Part shown: in pieces, positions 1-8,725 of the stretch | Layout: every line of letters begins with the position of its first letter | Numbering within the stretch: the stretch's first letter is position 1 | Assembly: GCF_945952055.1 (NCBI RefSeq) | Contig: NZ_CAMFHB010000012.1 | Span: 1-64,000 of the forward strand | Direction of reading: 5' to 3' | From: an uncultured Alsobacter sp. | GTDB lineage: Bacteria > Pseudomonadota > Alphaproteobacteria > Rhizobiales > Beijerinckiaceae | Length of the DNA: 64,000 nucleotides | Program-made: the position numbers and the translations under genes | The notes under the pieces: model-generated | Databases searched by the model: none | Told to the model about the DNA's origin: nothing | The model's input: only the letters and a program-made list of their open reading frames with translations

Positions 1-100
1 CCCGAACGAGTGTTCACCATGTCTCCGGTCTGTACACCAAGCCCGGCCATGACGGCGGAAACAACGAGGGAACTGGCAGGAGCGTTTCGGGCAAGCCCGC

Positions 101-952
101 CTAAACCCCATACGTCCTGATCGCGGTGTCCCGCCAGAACGCCTTCTGCTCGGTCTCGCTGGCCGTGCCGACGATGCCGTCGAGGATCGCCACCCAGTCG
201 GGGTAGCGGTGGGTGAGTTCCGACACCGTCCAGTCGCTGCCGAACAAAGCGCGGTCGAAGCCGAAGCTGTCGAGCACGTGCTCGACATAGGGCTTCACCG
301 TCGCAGGCGTCCAGGTTTCACGGTCCGTCTCCGTGATCACGCCCGAGACCTTGCAGACCACGTTGGGCAGGCGCGCGAGCTCGCGGATCTGGGCGCGCCA
401 GGGCTCGATCATGCCGTTGCGGATGTCGGGCTTGCCGATGTGGTCGAGCACGAAGCGGACGTCCGGGCAGCGGCGCGCGAGCTCGACGGCGTAGGCGAGC
501 TGCCAGCTTTTGACGCAGATGTCGAAGGTGAGACCGTGGGCGGCGAGGCGGCGCACGCCGGCGATGAAGTTCGGGGCGATGCAGACGGACGGGTCGGGCT
601 CCCCCTGGATGAGCCGGCGGATGCCCACCAGCGACCGGTTCTTCTTCAGCGCCACGAGGTCGTCCTCGACCGCGTCGCCCTTGTCGACCGGCGCGTGGGC
701 GACCATGGCTGCGATGCGAGGGTCGCGGTCGGCAAGCCCCTGCACGAAGGCCGCTTCCTGCAGGTGCAAGCCGGGATCGACGGCCACCTCGACGAAGACG
801 AGCTTCTCGACGGCGACGGGACCCCGCGCCACGTCGAACTCCGCCATGCCGTGGCTGCTGTTGATCCGGGGGACGCTCGCCAGCCAGCCGTAGGACAGGC
901 GCGCGACGTCGTAGAGGTGGACGTGCGAGTCGATGATGGGAAAGGCGGGCAT
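101..952 (-). CDS. Amidohydrolase, fuconolactonase-type (COG3618-like)
   Basis: A 283-residue TIM-barrel metal-dependent hydrolase of the amidohydrolase-2 family. The HxH metal motif is at residues 10-12 close to the N-terminus, a second His is in the DHIGKPD stretch (H171), and the late metal Asp is in GSDW (D240). The family hydrolyses sugar lactones such as L-fuconolactone, or aromatic dicarboxylate lactones, in the cytoplasm. The ATG at 952 was chosen because GAGGAG lies 7-8 bases before it. It faces the same way as the MFS gene ending at 1027 and may be co-transcribed with it. L-fuconolactonase is plausible because a fucoside locus lies at 46-57 kb, but the distance makes that link weak. 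The fold assignment is firm and the substrate is not. Confidence 0.8.
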   Translation of the reverse strand: MPAFPIIDSHVHLYDVARLSYGWLASVPRINSSHGMAEFDVARGPVAVEKLVFVEVAVDPGLHLQEAAFVQGLADRDPRIAAMVAHAPVDKGDAVEDDLVALKKNRSLVGIRRLIQGEPDPSVCIAPNFIAGVRRLAAHGLTFDICVKSWQLAYAVELARRCPDVRFVLDHIGKPDIRNGMIEPWRAQIRELARLPNVVCKVSGVITETDRETWTPATVKPYVEHVLDSFGFDRALFGSDWTVSELTHRYPDWVAILDGIVGTASETEQKAFWRDTAIRTYGV

Positions 953-1026
953 GCGGGCACTCCTCGATCGTTCTCGCCATTTCACCCGCTTGCGGGCGCG
1001 AGGCAAGCCGCGACGCGCGGCGGACC

Positions 1027-2346
1027 TCAGCGCTTCGGCGAAATGGCGAGCGAGGCACCTTTCGGCGCCGTCGGGTCGGGGGCCTGCAGGGGTGTCGCAA
1101 TGGCGAAGGGGGTTCCCTGGCGGCTCTTGCGCAGGAAGTACAGGCCGGCCATCAGCATGCCGACGGCGCACATGACGCCGTTCAGGCCGACCGCGAACCA
1201 CACGGCCGCGTTGCTGGCGACGGCGCCCGTGAGGAGCTGTCCGATGGGCGATGAGCCGGCGCCGAGAAGATGCAGCATGGACGCGAAGCGGCCGCGCATC
1301 TCCGGCGGCGCCTGCATCTGCATCGACGTCTGGACGGAGGCGTTGAAGGTGATCACCGAGGCGCCGACGCCGGCAAAGAAAAGGCAGCTCAGCGGCAGCC
1401 AGGACGACTGGCTGACGGCGACGAGGAACAGCGCGAAGCAGCAGCCCGCCAGCAGGATCCTGCCGATCGAGGGCGGTCCGCTCATGCTCATGACGAAGGC
1501 CGCGAGCATCGACCCCGTGCCGAGCCCCGAGTTCAGGAGGCCGAACTGCGCCGCGTCCGCATGGACGAGGTAGATCGCGACGAGCGGCACCATGGTCGCG
1601 AAGTTCTGCCCGAACATGCCGATGAAGGCCGCGCCGATGAGCAGCACGAGAATCGAGGGCTGAGACCAGGCGAAATGGGCCGCCTCGCCGATCTGCCGGA
1701 AGACGTTGCCGCGCGGGCGGGTGCCGGCCACGTGAAGGGCCGAGGGGTCGAGGAGCAGGAGCGCGATGATCGTTCCCGAGAAGGTCGCGGCATTGATGAA
1801 GAAGGCCGCGCCCACGCCGAAGCCCGCGATCGTGAGTCCGCCGAGGGTGGGCCCCAGGATGCGTCCGAGGTTCTGGGCCATCGAGTTGAGCGCGATGGCG
1901 TTCGGCAGGACCGAGACCGGAACGAGCTCGCCGATGAAGGATTGGCGCACTGGATTGTCGAGGGCGTTGATGAGCCCGAGCCCGATCGCCAGCACGTAGA
2001 TGTGCCAGACCTCGGCGATCCCGTGCAGGGCCAGCGCACCCAGGGCGACGGCCTGCAGCGCCCCGAGTCCCTGGGTCACATACAGGAGCTTGCGGCGGGG
2101 CAGCCGGTCGGCGACCGCGCCCCCGAACAGCGTCAGCAGCATGACCGGAAGGGATTGGAGCGCGGCGACCGTCCCCAGCGCCAGGGGCGAGTCGGTCAGC
2201 TTGAGCACCAGCCAGGCCTGCGCGGTGGACTGCATCCAGGTGCCGCTGATCGACACCATCAGGCCGGCGAAATAGATCCGGAAGTTTCGGATGCCGAGAG
2301 CTCGGCCGGCACCGCCGCCGCGAAGCGCATCCAGAAGTCCGGCCAT
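1027..2346 (-). CDS. MFS transporter (EntS/MFS_3-like)
   Basis: A 439-residue inner-membrane protein with about 12 hydrophobic segments. It has the MFS loop-2/3 motif GGAVADRLPRRK around residues 57-68 and an NALDNPVRQSFIGELV stretch typical of the MFS_3/enterobactin-exporter-like branch. These are proton-driven exporters of unknown small molecules. The start at 2346 is preferred because a longer frame would run back into the terminator of the tRNA-Pro gene upstream. The ribosome site is weak (GGAAAGG about 12 bases away). It lies 74 bases upstream of the amidohydrolase and faces the same way. Its substrate is not known. Confidence 0.8.
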   Translation of the reverse strand: MAGLLDALRGGGAGRALGIRNFRIYFAGLMVSISGTWMQSTAQAWLVLKLTDSPLALGTVAALQSLPVMLLTLFGGAVADRLPRRKLLYVTQGLGALQAVALGALALHGIAEVWHIYVLAIGLGLINALDNPVRQSFIGELVPVSVLPNAIALNSMAQNLGRILGPTLGGLTIAGFGVGAAFFINAATFSGTIIALLLLDPSALHVAGTRPRGNVFRQIGEAAHFAWSQPSILVLLIGAAFIGMFGQNFATMVPLVAIYLVHADAAQFGLLNSGLGTGSMLAAFVMSMSGPPSIGRILLAGCCFALFLVAVSQSSWLPLSCLFFAGVGASVITFNASVQTSMQMQAPPEMRGRFASMLHLLGAGSSPIGQLLTGAVASNAAVWFAVGLNGVMCAVGMLMAGLYFLRKSRQGTPFAIATPLQAPDPTAPKGASLAISPKR

Positions 2347-2442
2347 GCTTCTGCGCGCCTTTCCGCGGCACCCTTGCTCGTCACCCAACCCATAGGACCG
2401 GCGCGGCCCCGGCGGAAGAGCGTCCAGCGCATGGCCCGGCCA

Positions 2443-2470
2443 AGAAAAAAGGGCGGCCCGAGGGCCGCCC
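2443..2470 (-). terminator. Rho-independent terminator of tRNA-Pro
   Basis: Read on the minus strand, a perfect 9-bp GC stem (GGGCGGCCC / GGGCCGCCC, 2-base loop) is followed directly by six T residues. It lies 22 bases downstream of the tRNA-Pro 3' end. It therefore separates the tRNA from the MFS gene that starts at 2346. Confidence 0.85.
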
Positions 2471-2492
2471 CTTCTTTTCACAAGCGAAACGA

Positions 2493-2569
<77 letters not shown>

Positions 2570-2589
2570 CCGTTCCGTTGCGAGGCCGG

Positions 2590-2618
2590 CTTATAGCCGT
2601 GCCCATCCGATCCCGCAA
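2590..2618 (-). promoter_or_regulatory. sigma-70-type promoter of tRNA-Pro
   Basis: On the minus strand TTGCGG (2613-2618) and TATAAG (2590-2595) are separated by 17 bases. The -10 box ends 20 bases upstream of the mature tRNA 5' end, which leaves a leader of about a dozen bases. Both the spacing and the position suit a stable-RNA promoter. Confidence 0.65.
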
Positions 2619-2736
2619 GCCCGGAACATCCGCCATCGGCAATTCTCCGCTCCGGGCTCGCGCGATCGGGGCGGGCGACCTTGGCTCCTGCCCCATTCCC
2701 GTGCTTTCTGGCCACCCATGCCCGGGAACGCTCCAC

Positions 2737-3894
2737 ATGCCGACGCGTGACGATCCGGTTCGGCTGGCGCTGGGGGGCCTCGTGGCCCTCGCCGCCGCCA
2801 TGGGCGTGGGTCGTTTCGTGTACACGCCCCTCCTGCCGATGATGGCCGCCGACCTGGGTCTTTCCGGCAGCACGGCGGGCCTCGTCGCCTCGGCGAACTT
2901 CCTCGGCTACGTGGCCGGGGCCTTCGCCGCCGGCTATCCGGGGCTCAAGGGCTCCCGGCGGGCCTGGATGATGGGCGCGCTCGCCATCAGCGCGTCGACC
3001 ACGGGCCTCATGGGGCTCGCTCCATCGCTTGCGCCGTGGCTCGTGCTGCGCTTCGCGGGCGGCGTCGCCAGCGCCTTCGTCCTCGTCTTCGCCTCGACGC
3101 TGGTGCTGGACCGCCTGCGTCGCCTGCAGCGTCCCGGGCTCTCCACGGTCCATTTCGCGGGCGTGGGCACGGGAATCGCCGTCTCCGCCGCCTTCGTCTC
3201 GGCCGGCGCCGCGGCCGGCTTGGGATGGCGCGGGCTCTGGATGGCCTGCGGAGTGATTTCGGTCCTGGCGCTGGGGGCCGTGTGGCGCCTCGTGCCCGAC
3301 GCGGAGGGCGGTGTGGCGCCGGCTGCCGTCACCGCGGGGCCGCGCCGGCCCGGCGCCCTGGCGATGAGCGTGGCCTACGGGCTGTTCGGGTTCGGCTACG
3401 TCGTCACGGCGACGTTCCTGGTGCTCATCGTCCGCGGCACGCCGGCCGTCAGCGCCCTCGAGCCGATGATCTGGCTCGTGGTCGGGGTGGCCGCGATTCC
3501 CTCCGTGGCGCTGTGGACGGCGCTGGCGCGGCGAACCGGACTGGCCTTGGCCTTCGCCGTGGCCTGCGTGGTCGAGGCGGTCGGCGTGGGCTCGAGCGTG
3601 CTGTGGCCGACCGCGCCGGGGATCGTCCTGGCGGCTGCGCTGCTGGGCGGCACCTTCATGGGGCTGACCGCGCTCGGCATCGGCGCGGCGCGGGCCCTGG
3701 CCGTGGGCGACCCGCGGACGCTGACGGCGGTGATGACCGCGTCCTTCGGCATCGGGCAGATGATCGGCCCGCTGGTGGGCGGATTTCTCTCGGATCGGTC
3801 GGGCTCGTTCGTGCAGGCGAGCCTTGTCGCCGCCGCGGCCCTGGTGGGCGCCGCGGGCCTCGCTCTCCACGTCCGGCGCGTTGCGGCCATCTGA
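2737..3894 (+). CDS. MFS transporter, YbfB/YjiJ-like
   Basis: A 385-residue protein with about 12 membrane segments. The N-terminal pattern, a Gly/Ala-rich helix ending in GVGRFVYTPLLPMM, is characteristic of the YbfB/YjiJ branch of the major facilitator superfamily, whose substrates are mostly unknown. A later GIGQMIGPLVGG segment matches the family's second half. The ATG at 2737 places TM1 at residues 9-27. An in-frame start further upstream would overlap the tRNA and its promoter. No clear ribosome site is visible. It lies 61 bases before the M29 aminopeptidase and faces the same way. Confidence 0.8.
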   Translation: MPTRDDPVRLALGGLVALAAAMGVGRFVYTPLLPMMAADLGLSGSTAGLVASANFLGYVAGAFAAGYPGLKGSRRAWMMGALAISASTTGLMGLAPSLAPWLVLRFAGGVASAFVLVFASTLVLDRLRRLQRPGLSTVHFAGVGTGIAVSAAFVSAGAAAGLGWRGLWMACGVISVLALGAVWRLVPDAEGGVAPAAVTAGPRRPGALAMSVAYGLFGFGYVVTATFLVLIVRGTPAVSALEPMIWLVVGVAAIPSVALWTALARRTGLALAFAVACVVEAVGVGSSVLWPTAPGIVLAAALLGGTFMGLTALGIGAARALAVGDPRTLTAVMTASFGIGQMIGPLVGGFLSDRSGSFVQASLVAAAALVGAAGLALHVRRVAAI

Positions 3895-3955
3895 AAGGCT
3901 GACCGCGCGCTTTCGCGAGGCTATGGTCTGCGCATCCGCATTCGAGGCGAAGTCC

Positions 3956-5206
3956 ATGACCCATCCGAGCAACGTTCCGTCCATCGATCCCGCCAAGCTC
4001 GACCGTCTCGCCGAAGTGGCGATCAAGATCGGCCTGAGGCTGCAGCCGGGGCAGGACGTGTTCCTCACCGCGCCGTCCGCCGCCCTGCCGCTCGTGCGCC
4101 GCATCGCCGAGCATGCCTACAAGGCCGGCGCGGGCATCGTGACCCCCATCCTCTCCGACGAGGAGGTCACCCTGGCGCGCTACAAGTACGGCGCCGACGC
4201 GAGCTTCGACCGCGCCCCCACCTGGCTCTACGAGGGCGTGGCCAAGGCCTTCGGCGACAACACCGCACGCCTCGCCATCGTCGGCGACAACCCGATGCTG
4301 CTGTCCAACGAGGATCCGGCCAAGGTCTCGCGCGCCAGCAAGGCGAACTCGATCGCCTACCAGCCCGCGCTGGAGAAGATCGCCGGCTTCGACATCAACT
4401 GGAACATCATCGCTTTCCCGGGTGCGTCCTGGGCGAAGCAGGTGTTCCCGGACGACGAGGAGGAGGTGGCCATCGCCCGCCTCGCCGACGCGATCTTCGC
4501 CGCGTCGCGCGCCGACCAGCCCGACCCGATCGCGGCCTGGGAGGCCCACAACGCCGCACTCCACGAGCGTACCCGCTGGCTGAACTCCCACCGCTTCGCC
4601 TCGCTGCATTTCACGGGTCCGGGCACGGATCTCGTGGTGGGCCTGGCCGACGGCCACCAGTGGATGGGCGGCGCGTCCATGGCCAAGAACGGCATCACCT
4701 GCAATCCGAACATCCCGACGGAGGAGGTGTTCACGACGCCGCATGCCCGCCGGGTCAGCGGCACGGTAGCGAGCACCAAGCCGCTCTCCTACCAGGGCAC
4801 GCTCATCGACAACATCGCCGTGCGCTTCGAGGACGGTCGCATCGTGGACGCCACGGCGAGCCGCGGCGCCGAGGTGCTGGGCAAGGTTCTCGACACCGAC
4901 GAGGGCTCGCGCCGTCTGGGCGAGGTCGCCCTGGTGCCGCACTCCTCGCCGATCTCGCAGAGCGGGCTCCTGTTCTACAACACGCTCTTCGACGAGAACG
5001 CCGCCTGCCACATCGCGCTCGGCCAGTGCTACTCGAAGTGCTTCGTCGACGGCGCCACGCTCACGCCGGAGCAGATCGCGGCGCAGGGCGGCAACAAGAG
5101 CTTCATCCACATCGACTGGATGATCGGCTCCGACCAGATCGACATCGACGGCATCACGCCCGACGGCGGCCGCGTGCCGGTGTTCCGCAAGGGCGAATGG
5201 GCCTGA
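3956..5206 (+). CDS. M29-family aminopeptidase
   Basis: A 416-residue protein that matches the length and motifs of the thermophilic-metalloprotease (AmpS/AmpT) family, cytoplasmic two-metal aminopeptidases. The expected ligands line up: E257 (TEEVFT), E323 (LGEVALV), H352 (ACHIALG), Y359, and H385/D387 (FIHIDW). All key residues are present, so it should be active. The start at 3956 is preceded by GAGGCGAAG. An in-frame ATG at 3923 is an alternative and would add 11 residues. With the M20 peptidase at 7.2 kb and the peptide importer at 8.7 kb it suggests peptide use, but it is not in one operon with them. Confidence 0.9.
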   Translation: MTHPSNVPSIDPAKLDRLAEVAIKIGLRLQPGQDVFLTAPSAALPLVRRIAEHAYKAGAGIVTPILSDEEVTLARYKYGADASFDRAPTWLYEGVAKAFGDNTARLAIVGDNPMLLSNEDPAKVSRASKANSIAYQPALEKIAGFDINWNIIAFPGASWAKQVFPDDEEEVAIARLADAIFAASRADQPDPIAAWEAHNAALHERTRWLNSHRFASLHFTGPGTDLVVGLADGHQWMGGASMAKNGITCNPNIPTEEVFTTPHARRVSGTVASTKPLSYQGTLIDNIAVRFEDGRIVDATASRGAEVLGKVLDTDEGSRRLGEVALVPHSSPISQSGLLFYNTLFDENAACHIALGQCYSKCFVDGATLTPEQIAAQGGNKSFIHIDWMIGSDQIDIDGITPDGGRVPVFRKGEWA

Positions 5207-5220
5207 GCCGAACACCAGGT

Positions 5221-5243
5221 CGGGCCGTTTCGTGAACGGCCCG
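5221..5243. terminator. Stem-loop after the aminopeptidase
   Basis: A perfect 9-bp stem (CGGGCCGTT / AACGGCCCG) with a 5-base loop starts 14 bases after the aminopeptidase stop. No T-tract follows, so it could be a Rho-independent terminator of the weak GC-rich kind or simply a 3' mRNA-stabilising hairpin. Confidence 0.45.
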
Positions 5244-5307
5244 GCTTGACCATGGCCGCGGGCCGGGCTCCCATGGCCGTAGGTGTTGCGGGCGGGGGCT
5301 GCCCTTC

Positions 5308-5682
5308 ATGGTTGCGTTTCGGGTGGGTGTGTCGGCGGTTGCCGTGCTGGGGACGGCCTCTGCCGCGCTGGCTTGGAGCGACACGATGGATCGTGTCGTC
5401 AAGCGCCGGCAATCGGTCATCGTCTCGCAGTTCTCGCTCCTGAAGGAGTTCTGCCAGCCCGGCCACATCGGCCGGATCGGCATCGATCCGGCCCCGAAGC
5501 TGGGCACGCTGCGGGTCGAGACCGGCACGTCCACCCGCAACCCGGCCTGCCCGGGCGTCGCTGTTCCCTACACCCGCGTGACGTATGTGGCCGGCCGGGT
5601 GGCCGGGGAAGACGCCTTTACCCTGTGGGTCACCAACGGGGAGGCCCTTGAGCCGATCAAGGTCACGGCTACGGTACGCTGA
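5308..5682 (+). CDS. Small secreted protein of unknown function
   Basis: I do not recognise this 124-residue protein. It begins with a clear Sec signal peptide: a short basic start, a hydrophobic core at residues 6-20, and a likely cut after ALA at about residue 22. The predicted mature part is about 100 residues, mostly beta-like and polar, with two cysteines that could form a periplasmic disulfide. No lipobox is seen. The ribosome site is poor. It lies between the aminopeptidase hairpin and the dioxygenase gene, with 24 bases to the latter, so it may be co-transcribed with the dioxygenase. Confidence 0.6.
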   Translation: MVAFRVGVSAVAVLGTASAALAWSDTMDRVVKRRQSVIVSQFSLLKEFCQPGHIGRIGIDPAPKLGTLRVETGTSTRNPACPGVAVPYTRVTYVAGRVAGEDAFTLWVTNGEALEPIKVTATVR

Positions 5683-5693
5683 CGCAACGACGA

Positions 5694-5705
5694 GGGGGGG
5701 GGGGG
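5694..5705. repeat. Homopolymeric G tract (12 G)
   Basis: Twelve consecutive G residues end one base before the ATG of the dioxygenase gene at 5707. They replace the normal ribosome-binding sequence. Tracts of this length can gain or lose bases during replication, and any change would alter the Shine-Dalgarno region. Confidence 0.9.
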
Positions 5706-5706
5706 C

Positions 5707-6483
5707 ATGTCCGAGGTGCTGACGCGGGAGGGTGAGCAGCTTCGCCCGGCCTTCGACCGGGATGGCTACGTCTGCGTGTCGCCCCTTCACGACAGGGCGA
5801 CGATGACCGCCATCGTCGCCGAGATGGACCGCGTCCTGCGCGACGTCGTGCCGACCATGCCCCGGGAGCGCGTCTACCTGGAGGACAAGGACGACCCGAC
5901 GAGCGTGAAGCAGCTCCAGAAGCTCTTCGAGTACAGCGATCTCTTCCATGACCTGATGTTCGACGGGCCGGCCCGGCGCATCGCCGAGGAGGTGCTGCGC
6001 GACGAGGTCGTGCCGATGAACATGCAGTACTTCAACAAGCCGCCGGGCATCGGCCAGCCGACCCCGCCCCACCAGGACGGCTACTATTTCCACCTCGATC
6101 CCTGCGAGGCGGTGACCGGCTGGCTGGCGCTGGAGGACGTCGACGACGAGAACGGCTGCATTCACTACGTCCGCGGCTCGAATCGCGCGGAAGGTTTCCG
6201 TGCCCACGGGTTCTCGGGTGTCCTGGGCTTCTCGCAGGGCATGACCGATTTCGGATCCGACGCGGACAAGGCGAACACCGTCGCCTTTCCGGGCGGCCCG
6301 GGGACGTTCCTCATGCACCACGCCCGCACGATCCACTGGGCCGGGCCCAACCGCTCGCCCACCCGCTCGCGCCGCGCGCTGGGCTTCATCTACTACGGCA
6401 AGCGCGCCAGGCTCGATGTGGCCGCCAAGGAAGCCTACCAGAAGCGCCTCGACGAGCGGCTGAAGGCCGAGGGGAAGATTTGA
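5707..6483 (+). CDS. Phytanoyl-CoA dioxygenase (PhyH)-family oxygenase
   Basis: A 258-residue Fe(II)/2-oxoglutarate-dependent oxygenase. The iron-binding HxD is at H122/D124 (PHQDGYYF) and the distal His is H210 (TIHWAGPN). The co-substrate Arg is probably R222 or R223 in the SRRALGF strand. Family members hydroxylate fatty acyl-CoAs, amino acids, ectoine or other small molecules, and the substrate cannot be told here. The start codon follows a 12-G run that serves as the only ribosome-binding sequence. No cofactor or pathway genes are adjacent. Confidence 0.85.
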   Translation: MSEVLTREGEQLRPAFDRDGYVCVSPLHDRATMTAIVAEMDRVLRDVVPTMPRERVYLEDKDDPTSVKQLQKLFEYSDLFHDLMFDGPARRIAEEVLRDEVVPMNMQYFNKPPGIGQPTPPHQDGYYFHLDPCEAVTGWLALEDVDDENGCIHYVRGSNRAEGFRAHGFSGVLGFSQGMTDFGSDADKANTVAFPGGPGTFLMHHARTIHWAGPNRSPTRSRRALGFIYYGKRARLDVAAKEAYQKRLDERLKAEGKI

Positions 6484-6515
6484 TCCTGGGGCCCGATCTG
6501 GGTCTGGCTCCATCT

Positions 6516-6610
6516 CTCCGCGTCATGGCCGGGCTTGGCCCGGCCACCCACGACTTCAGGGCGGACCCGGCAAAGTCGTGGATGCCCGGGCCGAGCCCGG
6601 GCAGGACGCG
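6516..6610. repeat. Intergenic palindromic repeat, copy 1
   Basis: An imperfect inverted repeat of about 95 bp. The left arm contains GGCCGGGCTTGGCCCGGCC and CCACGACTT, and the right arm AAGTCGTGG and CCCGGGCC-CCCGGGC. The two ~35-base arms can pair almost fully around a loop of about 20 bases. This copy lies between the convergent dioxygenase and deaminase genes and could end transcription from both sides. Confidence 0.9.
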
Positions 6611-6664
6611 CGCAGGGGAAAGCGCCATTTCGCTGACCCGTCAGCAACGAGAGGGCCGGCCCGC

Positions 6665-7096
6665 TCACCCCTCCAGCCAGCGCATCTCGACCCCGCCTTC
6701 CTCCAGGATCACGCGTGACCGGAGGAATGCGGCCCCCCACACCGGATCCTCGAGCGCGGGGGGAGGGGTGTCGACGCAGGCGAAGCCTGCCAGCACGATC
6801 GCCCGGGCGCAGTCGATGCAGGGGAAAAACGTCGTCGTGATGTGAGCGCCTTCCAGCGCCACGCCGCGGCGGGTGGCGGCGAAGATGGCGTTGCGCTCGG
6901 CGTGCTCCATCCACACGAAGCGCCCGTCGCCCTCGTGACGCTCGGGGAGGTCGCGCACGCCCGGCGGGAAGGTGTTGCAGGCGGCGATCTCGGTGCCGTC
7001 GCGGGCCACGATCACCGCACCGACCTGGCGCACCTTGTTCGGGCTGCCACCGGCCGCCTGCCGTGCCGCAGCCCATCGCTCGCCGAGCCTGATCAT
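6665..7096 (-). CDS. Cytidine/dCMP-type deaminase
   Basis: A 143-residue single-domain zinc deaminase. The zinc and proton-shuttle motif HAE is at H65-E67 and the PCxxC motif at C93/C96, as in dCMP and cytosine deaminases. The insertion between strand 2 and HAE (about residues 45-62) resembles the dCMP-deaminase branch. The likely role is pyrimidine nucleotide deamination in the cytoplasm. The ATG at 7096 has a G-rich stretch about 8 bases upstream. It is divergent from the M20 peptidase 99 bases away. The substrate could equally be a modified or free base. Confidence 0.8.
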   Translation of the reverse strand: MIRLGERWAAARQAAGGSPNKVRQVGAVIVARDGTEIAACNTFPPGVRDLPERHEGDGRFVWMEHAERNAIFAATRRGVALEGAHITTTFFPCIDCARAIVLAGFACVDTPPPALEDPVWGAAFLRSRVILEEGGVEMRWLEG

Positions 7097-7195
7097 CCGT
7101 GAACCCCCATCGCGCGTGAGGGGCCAATCTTGCAGGTCGGGCGGCGGACCGCCACTGTGCGCGCTCCCGTGACCATCCTGGTTCGAAATCCCGCC

Positions 7196-8581
7196 ATGTC
7201 CCGCGACGCCGCCATCGCCACCGCCGCCTCCCGCATCTCCTCCGGCTCCTTCGCCACGCTGCTCGCGCGCCTCGTCGCGATTCGCAGCGCAAGCCGGGAG
7301 CCGTCGCTCCGGGAAGCGCTGTCCGACTACCTCGGGGTGGAGATTGTCCCGTGGGTGGAACGCATGGGGTTCGTGACGCGCACGCTCACCGATGCGGCGG
7401 CGCCGGGTCCATTCCTGCTCGCCGAGCGGATCGAGGACCCGGCATTGCCCACGGTGCTCGTCTATGGCCACGGCGACGTGGTCACGGGCCTCGACGAGCA
7501 TTGGAGCGCGGGGCTGTCGCCCTGGGTCCTCACCGAGCGGGACGGGCGCTGGTATGGCCGCGGCACCGCCGACAACAAGGGCCAGCACGCCGTCAATCTC
7601 GCCGCGCTGGAGGACGTGCTCGCGGCGCGCGGACGGCTCGGCTTCAACTGCAAGATCCTGCTGGAGATGGGCGAGGAGAGCGGGTCGCTCGGGCTCGACA
7701 CCATCTGCGAGGCGCATCGCGAGGCGCTCGCCGCCGACGTCCTGATCGCCTCGGACGGCCCGCGCCTCGCGCTCGACAGGCCGACGATCTTCCTCGGTGC
7801 CCGGGGCGGCCTGAGCTTCCATCTCACCCGGACCGCGCGCGAGGGCTTCCACCATTCCGGCAACTGGGGTGGGCTCCTGTCCAACCCCGGCGTCGAACTC
7901 GCCCACGCCATCGCCTGCCTCGTCGGGCGCAACGGCGAGATCCGCGTGCCGGAGCTGAAGCCGGCCTTCATCCCCGACAACGTCCGCAAGGCGCTCGAGG
8001 ACTGCACGCCGGAGCCGACGCCCGAGGACCCGGAGATCGAGCCCTGGTGGGGCGAGCCGGGGCTCACCGCGGCCGAGAAGGTGTTCGGCTGGAGTTCGCT
8101 CGAGGTCATGGAGTTCTCCTGCGGCAATCTCGAGCGTCCGCTCTATGCCATCCCGCCCAGCGCCACGGCGCGCATGCAGCTGCGCTTCCCGGTGGGGGTC
8201 GATCCCAAGGCGGTCGTGCCGGCCGTCCGACGCAACCTCGATGCTCACGGTTTCGAAAGCGTCGAGGTGAGGGCGCATTCGGACGCCATGTTCCTGGCGA
8301 GCCGCATCGATCCGGACCATCCGTGGGTGCGGGCCGTCGCCGGATCGTTGGCGCGCACGCTCGGCCGGCCACCCGCCATCCTGCCCAATCTGGGCGGCTC
8401 GCTGCCCAACAACCTGTTCTGCGACGGGCTCGGCCTGCCCACGATCTGGATCCCGCACTCCTATCCGGGCTGCCGCCAGCATGGCGCCGACGAGCACCTG
8501 CCCATCGCCGTGGCCGAGGAGGGCCTGCGCATGATGGCCGGCCTGTTCTGGGACCTGGGCGAGCCCGGCTTCGCTCCCTGA
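7196..8581 (+). CDS. M20-family metallopeptidase
   Basis: A 461-residue two-zinc exopeptidase or amidase of the M20/ArgE/carboxypeptidase-G2 type. The ligands are all visible: H92 and catalytic D94 (GHGDVV), D126 (TADNKG), E160-E161 (MGEES), D187 (SDGPR) and the late H434 (HGADEH). A lid/dimerisation domain lies between them. There is no signal peptide, so it acts inside the cell. It lies 144 bases upstream of the binding protein of a peptide-type ABC importer on the same strand, so it probably cleaves a product of that importer (dipeptide or N-acyl amino acid). Confidence 0.88.
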   Translation: MSRDAAIATAASRISSGSFATLLARLVAIRSASREPSLREALSDYLGVEIVPWVERMGFVTRTLTDAAAPGPFLLAERIEDPALPTVLVYGHGDVVTGLDEHWSAGLSPWVLTERDGRWYGRGTADNKGQHAVNLAALEDVLAARGRLGFNCKILLEMGEESGSLGLDTICEAHREALAADVLIASDGPRLALDRPTIFLGARGGLSFHLTRTAREGFHHSGNWGGLLSNPGVELAHAIACLVGRNGEIRVPELKPAFIPDNVRKALEDCTPEPTPEDPEIEPWWGEPGLTAAEKVFGWSSLEVMEFSCGNLERPLYAIPPSATARMQLRFPVGVDPKAVVPAVRRNLDAHGFESVEVRAHSDAMFLASRIDPDHPWVRAVAGSLARTLGRPPAILPNLGGSLPNNLFCDGLGLPTIWIPHSYPGCRQHGADEHLPIAVAEEGLRMMAGLFWDLGEPGFAP

Positions 8582-8629
8582 ACGGCGCGAATCCTGCAAG
8601 GCATCGCGGGAGCGTGATTGATTCCGCAT

Positions 8630-8647
8630 ATCGTATACTGTTACGAT
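8630..8647. promoter_or_regulatory. Inverted repeat overlapping a -10-like box
   Basis: ATCGTA and TACGAT face each other across 6 bases, and the repeat overlaps TATACT (8634-8639), a good -10 match. No convincing -35 box is seen 16-18 bases upstream. It lies 79 bases before the binding-protein start and may be an operator for a regulator encoded outside the window. Confidence 0.4.
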
Positions 8648-8725
8648 CCGGCACCTCCGGGGGAGCGGCCTGAAGGCCGTCGCCGGAGCGTCACAAAAGC
8701 GGGTCAGAGGGGAAGGGCCATAGCC

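Noticed and set aside
1-100. A possible insertion-sequence end (GTTCACCATGTCTCCGGTC-like) at the left edge.
   Set aside because: No transposase, no matching inverted end and no target duplication are visible in the window.
8618-8639. TTGATT and TATACT as a promoter for the first importer.
   Set aside because: The spacing is only 10 bases, too short for a sigma-70 promoter. The TATACT box is mentioned only as part of an inverted repeat.
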